DNA from: Symbiodinium natans
Taxonomy: Eukaryota > Sar > Dinophyceae > Suessiales > Symbiodiniaceae
Direction of reading: 5' to 3'
Assembly (NCBI GenBank): GCA_905221605.1
Contig: CAJNDS010002495.1
Location: forward strand, 78,358 to 103,113
DNA: 24,756 nt
The position numbers and the translations under genes were made by a program. The notes under the pieces were generated by a model. The model worked only from the letters and a program-made list of their open reading frames with translations, did no database searches and was not told the DNA's origin. Below, piece by piece: positions 20,595 to 24,756 of this stretch (position 1 is the stretch's first letter; each line of letters starts with the position of its first letter).

Positions 20595-23500
20595 TTGCTG
20601 TCGATGCTGTTGTTGCTGATGCTGTTGTTGCTGATGTTTCTGATGTTGATGTTGCTGTTGTTGGTGGTGGTGGTCGTGGTGCTGCTGCTGTTGCTGTTGC
20701 AGTAGCTGTAGCTGCTGTTGCTGTTGTTTGTATTGCTGCTTTACAAATTTGTTGATGCTTGAATATTAAAAGCTTGCCTGCAATGACAGAATACTCCACA
20801 TTCTGTTATGTGGTTTTTAGAACATGGCTGATTGAAACTTTACAATAGTTTATTTTCTTCAATCAGTTCTGGTGCTCAATTTGCTTCAAGTCGCAAAAAA
20901 ACGGTGAAACTAAACTCGGAACCGAAGATGCATTTAAACTGAGGATGCTGATGTAGACCGCAACATCACTTAATCGAAAATATTTGCGTAAACAATCCTC
21001 ATCCATCTTTGGCATCAGTGTGTGGTTCAACAGCGTTTTGCATTCCAAATTGCAATCTTTGGTCTTGTCATTAAGTACGTCACATTATGTCACTTTCTTT
21101 CATCGTTGCTTCGCGACCAGCAACATGTATAAGTGCACAACCTTCCACAGAAGGCGAGGTGCTCAGCCTGGTTGGGCGTCAGCACCACTCGATCTGCACC
21201 TGTGACAGCCTGGGGGTTGTTAACCACAGCCTGCAGTCCATCCGCATCCACGATTACCTCGGCAGATCGGGGTAGAACTTCTAGAGCTCGGAACCTCCTG
21301 ATCTAAGCAGTGCTTCGAGAAAGTCCTAGCGCCCCACACATCCAAGTTGAAGAAAGAATGACCCCAGGCATCCCTAAACGCAAGACCAGGTCTTGTGTTT
21401 AGGGGGGTTCAGACGGGTCCATGCAACCAAAACTGCCACACCGTGTTGATTCGGAGGCTGGAGTGTGTGGTCTGTATTTAGCTCTTGAAGTTTGCGCCGA
21501 GGCTTCGGTTTCTTCGCGCGGCATCTCTTGCCTATGAGGCTGATCCGAGGTTTCGGGGGGTTTCTTCTCTGGCTTTGGAAGCAGAGTCCAAGGTCGGAGT
21601 CAAACCGCATCGCAGAAAACCCAGCTCTTTCAGGAAGGCTGTTACCAGAGCTTCAATGAGAAAAGAATGTGCCAACCTCGTGAGAAACGAGAAACAGCAC
21701 GCCGCCAAGCTCAGACTGCGGTCATATGACGGTGTGCAAATGCTCAGCCCCAAGCAACAACAAGACAACATGCTTGCGACCTCTGCATGCAAAGACCCAG
21801 AAAGTCTTTCGAGCTCGATGGTCCCCTTTTGCTGCGCACGCACGCCCATCGTGCGGGAGCCCTTCTTGCCGCACAGGTACAGGCAGTCCCTGATCATGGG
21901 CGTTGCGCAAAAGAGTCATGGCTCCTGCAGGCTGGACAGGCCCCAAACCCTCGCTGCCGTCATCCTACTGTATGTCTTCCTGAACTCGAAAGTTCCTGAT
22001 TTCTGAAACCCACCAGCGGCATCTGCTCAAGTATTCTCTTTCTAAGGTGTGAAAAGAGCTCCCAGCTTATGCAGAACCACAGCTTCACGTAGAGGAAGGA
22101 CCCCCTGTGAAGAAAGCTCAGCATCCCGAGCTGCGTTGCTGCATTTCGCATCACGAATGTGACGCTGTAAATTCTGCTTCAACCTGACATGCGAAGCCTA
22201 TAGGAGCTCTGCGGCTTCAGCTCTCCCAATGCTGCCACATCCCAAGCAGACTCCAAGTTCTCAGAGAATCGCCTCGGACCCCGAAGACCCCACAGCAGCT
22301 CTTCCACAACCTAAACCCTCAGCGCGATCAGAACTCAACCTCCTCAAGGCTCCTTCCAGGATGCCCGGATGTCTCCCAAGTCCACAGCCGATCACCAAGG
22401 AGTGCAGGCGACCCAAGTGTGGGGAGACCTTTCAACTTCAGGGTTTTGGGAGGGCTTTAAAGCTTCAACTTAAAGCTTTAAGGCAAAGGCCCAAAACACA
22501 CCATAATGAAGGTACACTTCTTGCTCTTGATTCGGAGGCAGATGAAGAGTTGGGATGCTGTGTGCTGCTTACAGTTTGGGTAGGTGCTGGGCATAGGGTT
22601 GTGTACAGACGCTGCAGGAGTGTGCAGTGCTTTGAGGCTCTAACTATGGGGTTTGCTGCGTCGGGATTGACAGTTTGAGTGGTTGGGTATGGAGGTTTGG
22701 GTTGGTGACCGCCATAGTGTATGAGACAGAACAATACAAACATGAGGGAGAAGTTGTGTACGTATATAAATAAATAAATATATATATATATATATTTATT
22801 TATTTATACTTATATTTATATTCACACACACATGCATCGTATGCTTGTTCGGAAAATGAAATATGTATGTACATGGAATCAATACGAAGTGCTGTTACAA
22901 CGAGAACCCATCCGACACATGCCTGCCCGAACTTGCAAAGATTGCCTGTTTCACGATGTTCGTTGCAGATGGCTCGCCACTGTAGATGGGGGTGACCTGA
23001 AGGGTGTCGCTCGCTTTTTACGGTGTGGAAAGGTGTGTGACTGAAGGTTCCCTTCATTTCCAAAGGGCGTCGGACTTGGGCTGTACAAAGGGGAGTCCCG
23101 GCTGAGGCAAAGCCGCGTTCCCAATTTCCGAGTGTCCAGTCAGAGCGGCCATCAGCTCTGGGCTGTAGGACTTGATGGGCAAGGCTGCCTCCTCTGAAGA
23201 CATATTCTGGGTCATTTAATGAAGGGCTTTGTTTTGGGGGTTCTAGGGTATGCTTTGGGGGTGCGGGGGGAGGTCGAACATTGGTTCGTTTTCTTGAGAG
23301 GTAAGGGGAGATCCGGGTTGGAGCTTCCTGGGTATCCGATGGCACTACTCTCAGCCCCCGCCTTCCCAGAAAAAACAAAGAGAAATGGCCCTGAAATGCC
23401 CTGAGCCCTCCGCAATGAGACCCCCAAAGCAACTCTATTACAAGACGAACGAAGGGCGATGAAGGAATCTCCTCAGTCCGATCAGAGTTTCGAAAGCTTC

Positions 23501-24048
23501 ATCGAAACCCCAAACCAATCCGCAAGCCGAACCTTTGAACCCCCTCACTTCAACTTAAAATCGGTCTGCCCGAAAATCAAACCAGCTCTTGTAGGGGAAA
23601 GTCGGCAGTCGTTTTGCCTCCCTAAGCCCAGGAAAAAAAGAGACCGACTCGAGGGGTCAGCCCTCAAACTCCTCCGCCGTGTAGACGTAGACCAGTTCGG
23701 CCCCAGTCCGAAGCGCGGCCATGCCCGCGTAGTAGGGAGCACCTGTGTAGTCCTCTCAAGCGTTATAAAAGTTGGTGTTTATTTGCATCGGCAAACAATT
23801 GACACCATCATGCCGCAGCCGACCTTCGAGCCGCCAAGGATGGCCACGCGCCCGCCTGACTTAACTCAGGGGATGTGTCACAGAACGCTTCTCTCAGTAC
23901 TGAAAATAAGCAGCTTCGCGTAGCTTCGCAGCTCACGCCACTCCTCTCAGGCGCGACTTGGGAAAGGCGCGCCTTGGCCCTTGTACGCAAGCTCGTTGTC
24001 CAAGGCCGGAGCCACGCGTCGCAAGAACTCGGCGGCCTTCCCCAGGAA
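17742..24048 (-). CDS. NAXD: ATP-dependent (S)-NAD(P)H-hydrate dehydratase, 12 exons, 5' end missing
   Basis: The enzyme dehydrates damaged NAD(P)H hydrates using ATP, working with the epimerase NAXE. Ribokinase-like family motifs appear in correct order on one strand. Exons: 24048-23973 (APALDNELAYKGQ); 23855-23824 (GRVAILGGSK); 23752-23672 (DYTGAPYYAGMAALRTGAEL); 23191-23150 (EAALPIKSYSPELM); 22996-22946 (VTPIYSGEPSATNIVKQ); 22428-22317 (GRLHSLVIGCGLGRHPGIL); 21277-21142 (VIVDADGLQAVV...VLTPNQAEHL); 20128-20075 (LVDKLHGPTVLLK); 19943-19908 (GSTDLVEQPGQK); 19470-19390 (GCPRRSGGFGDVLAGTLG, with the catalytic Asp of GGxGD kept); 18911-18839 (YGPLALDEAAGAASTLV); 17847-17742 (SCNRAFRLHFRATTAPNVLE to TAG). 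Most joins agree in phase; 21142/20128 and 19390/18911 are unresolved. Donors are GC after exons 1, 4, 5 and 8, GT after 2, 6 and 9, and apparently GA after 3 and 11. About 290 residues are recovered against a usual 300-350. No stop or frameshift falls within an exon, so it looks functional. The start and any targeting peptide lie upstream. Confidence 0.88.
17947..17988. repeat. 21-bp tandem duplication in the last NAXD intron
   Basis: Two direct copies of AAAAGGATGGAGAGAAATCAG side by side, followed by purine-rich GAGA sequence to about 18115. On the coding strand this is a long pyrimidine-rich region, but it lies about 100 nt upstream of the acceptor at 17848, so its splicing relevance is uncertain. 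Confidence 0.85.
18989..19150 (-). other. Exon-like island inside the NAXD gene, between exons 10 and 11
   Basis: A minus-strand frame open for over 50 codons reads NAPAASTLDFLNRVNRPAKP, then KLDDLFREHVAQGRVATYP and ERTLGP, and ends at a good donor (GACCG|GTGAGG). It lies where family members have a short variable linker after the GGxGD loop, so it could be a lineage-specific inserted exon, or unrelated sequence. No family resemblance was seen. Confidence 0.3.
20479..20730. repeat. (CTTCTTG)5 then (CTG)25 repeat in a NAXD intron
   Basis: Five copies of a 7-bp unit (20481-20515) run into about 25 uninterrupted CTG triplets (to 20590), then a decayed tail of CTG, TTG, GTG and TGATG triplets to about 20730. 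On the coding (minus) strand it reads CAG. By the exon map it is inside the intron between NAXD exons 7 and 8, so it is not translated; polyleucine, polyalanine and polyglutamine ORFs over it are artefacts. Confidence 0.92.
21532..21897 (-). other. Coding-like island inside NAXD intron 6
   Basis: An ATG-started minus-strand frame of 121 codons. Its first 40 codons (MIRDCLYLCGKKGSRTMGVR, then AQQKGTIELERLSGSL) have strong G/C third-position bias, and a possible GT donor follows (CAGAG|GTCGC). The plus strand is open for 173 codons over 21485-22006 as well, so coding direction is not proven. By position it is within the roughly 1-kb intron between NAXD exons 6 and 7. It could be an alternative exon, a nested gene fragment or chance. 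Confidence 0.25.
22764..22808. repeat. AT-rich palindrome (AAATA)n(TA)n(TATTT)n
   Basis: TAAATAAATAAATA, then about nine TA steps, then TATTTATTTATTTATA: a near-perfect inverted repeat of about 45 bp able to extrude a cruciform. It lies in the intron between NAXD exons 5 and 6. Confidence 0.85.
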
Positions 24049-24069
24049 CTCAGAAGTGACGGAAAGAAG

Positions 24070-24169
24070 CGGGTCGGGGTCGGGTCGGGGTCGGGGCGGG
24101 GTCGGGGCGGGGTCGGGGGCAGGTCGGGGTTGGGACGGGGCGGGGGGGGGGGGGGGGGGGGGGGGGGGG
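24070..24169. repeat. GGGTCGG repeat and 28-nt G run
   Basis: Tandem GGGTCGGGGTCGGG variants (24070-24128) lead into a pure G run at 24142-24169. It starts about 20 nt upstream (coding sense) of NAXD exon 1, so on the coding strand it is C-rich and precedes the CTTTCCGTCACTTCTGAG acceptor. The run length is uncertain. Confidence 0.93.
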
Positions 24170-24477
24170 TGAGGCGCAAAGCTGTTCGTTCATGTAAACT
24201 TAGAATGCATCGGACTTGTCGCCTCCCGCCCGAAGCTTCGGCTCTTCAGAACCGCCGCTGTGAGATAGGCTGATCGTGACTGCAGTGAGGATTAATCGGG
24301 TTTAAGGCTTGGTACCGGCCCCCGAATGGGGAGACCACGAGAATCGCGCGTGGCGACCAATATTGAACCCAAACTGCCCAAACTGATTCAGATCCCCATC
24401 GGCAAACCGCACACTTGCATTGCCGCGGGCCCTCAACCTGACCTGAGATATCCTGAGACTCATGACGAAGTGCCGAA

Positions 24478-24516
24478 AAGTCTGCGTCTGCGTCTGCGTC
24501 TCCATCTGCGTCTCTC

Positions 24517-24556
<40 letters not shown>

Positions 24557-24756
24557 CGTGTGCGTGTGCGTGTGCGTGTGCGTGTGCGTGTGCGTGTGCG
24601 TGTGTGCGTGTGTGCGTGTGTGTGGGTGTGTGTGTGTGCGTGTGTGTGCGTGTGTGTGCGTGTGTGTGCGTGTGTGTGCGTGTGTGTGTGCGCGTGTGCG
24701 CGCGTGTGCGGGCGTGTGCGTGCGTGTGCGTGCGTGCGTGCGCGTGCGCGCGTGTG
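24478..24756. repeat. (TCTGCG)n then (TG)n / (GTGTGC)n microsatellite
   Basis: Short TCTGCG hexamers are followed by about 240 bp of TG repeat with regular C substitutions (GTGCGT, GTGTGTGC). It reaches the right edge of the window. It could form Z-DNA. Confidence 0.96.

Noticed and set aside
20467-20799. Polyleucine, polyalanine and polyglutamine ORFs over the CTG repeat
   Set aside because: The repeat is placed inside a NAXD intron by flanking exons; no unique coding sequence adjoins it.
21485-22006. 173-residue plus-strand ORF
   Set aside because: Starts only at TTG, has no motif and runs opposite to all trusted genes; the minus frame over part of it has better codon bias. Left as a finding, not a gene.
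22229-22678. 149-residue plus-strand ORF with a true ATG
   Set aside because: It is antisense to NAXD exon 6, which carries RLHSLVIGCGLGR, a clear family motif; the plus frame has none.
23459-23923. 154-residue plus-strand ORF starting at ATG
   Set aside because: It overlaps NAXD exons 2 and 3 in antisense; those exons match family motifs and splice in phase.

Overview
Organism and why. The window looks like nuclear DNA of a dinoflagellate. The best evidence is a gene whose protein family is clear but whose coding sequence is broken into at least twelve very short exons (about 30 to 140 nt). Several of its introns start with GC, and two probably start with GA, instead of GT. Most junctions read AG|G. 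Relaxed donors of this kind are known from Symbiodiniaceae. A single large intronless gene, abundant microsatellites and degenerate plant-type telomere motifs (CCCTAAA) agree with this. I cannot name a species.

Layout. Every coding signal I trust is on the minus strand, as expected for the long unidirectional gene arrays of dinoflagellates. In transcription order (high to low coordinate): (1) 24048-17742, NAXD-like ATP-dependent NAD(P)H-hydrate dehydratase, rebuilt from twelve exons, with the 5' end not found; (2) about 16314-13467, an unidentified multi-exon gene built from several exon-like islands; (3) 11988-10654, an intronless 444-residue type II membrane protein resembling a Golgi glycosyltransferase; (4) 8708-8529, an isolated exon-like island; (5) about 4734-4170, a possible two-exon gene with a transmembrane helix; (6) 3068-1993, two exons that together spell the start of an F-BAR domain.

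Between these lie simple-sequence blocks: (CA)n and (TG)n at the two window edges, long C or G runs, a 217-nt pure pyrimidine block, 8-bp and 9-bp arrays, an AT-rich array of about 22 bp, a decayed telomere-like field followed by a TATAGGGGTCTAT field, and a CTG run inside a NAXD intron. I found no tRNA, rRNA, CRISPR array, transposase or viral gene.

How the genes relate. No shared pathway is evident: metabolite repair (NAXD), probable protein glycosylation and membrane curvature (F-BAR) are unrelated jobs. The common thread is the same strand and, apart from the glycosyltransferase-like gene, the same fragmented exon style. Most long ORFs in the window are artefacts, either frames through repeats or antisense shadows; the real exons are mostly too short to stand out as ORFs. 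Exon joins are inferred by eye from family resemblance and reading phase and need a transcript or profile search.
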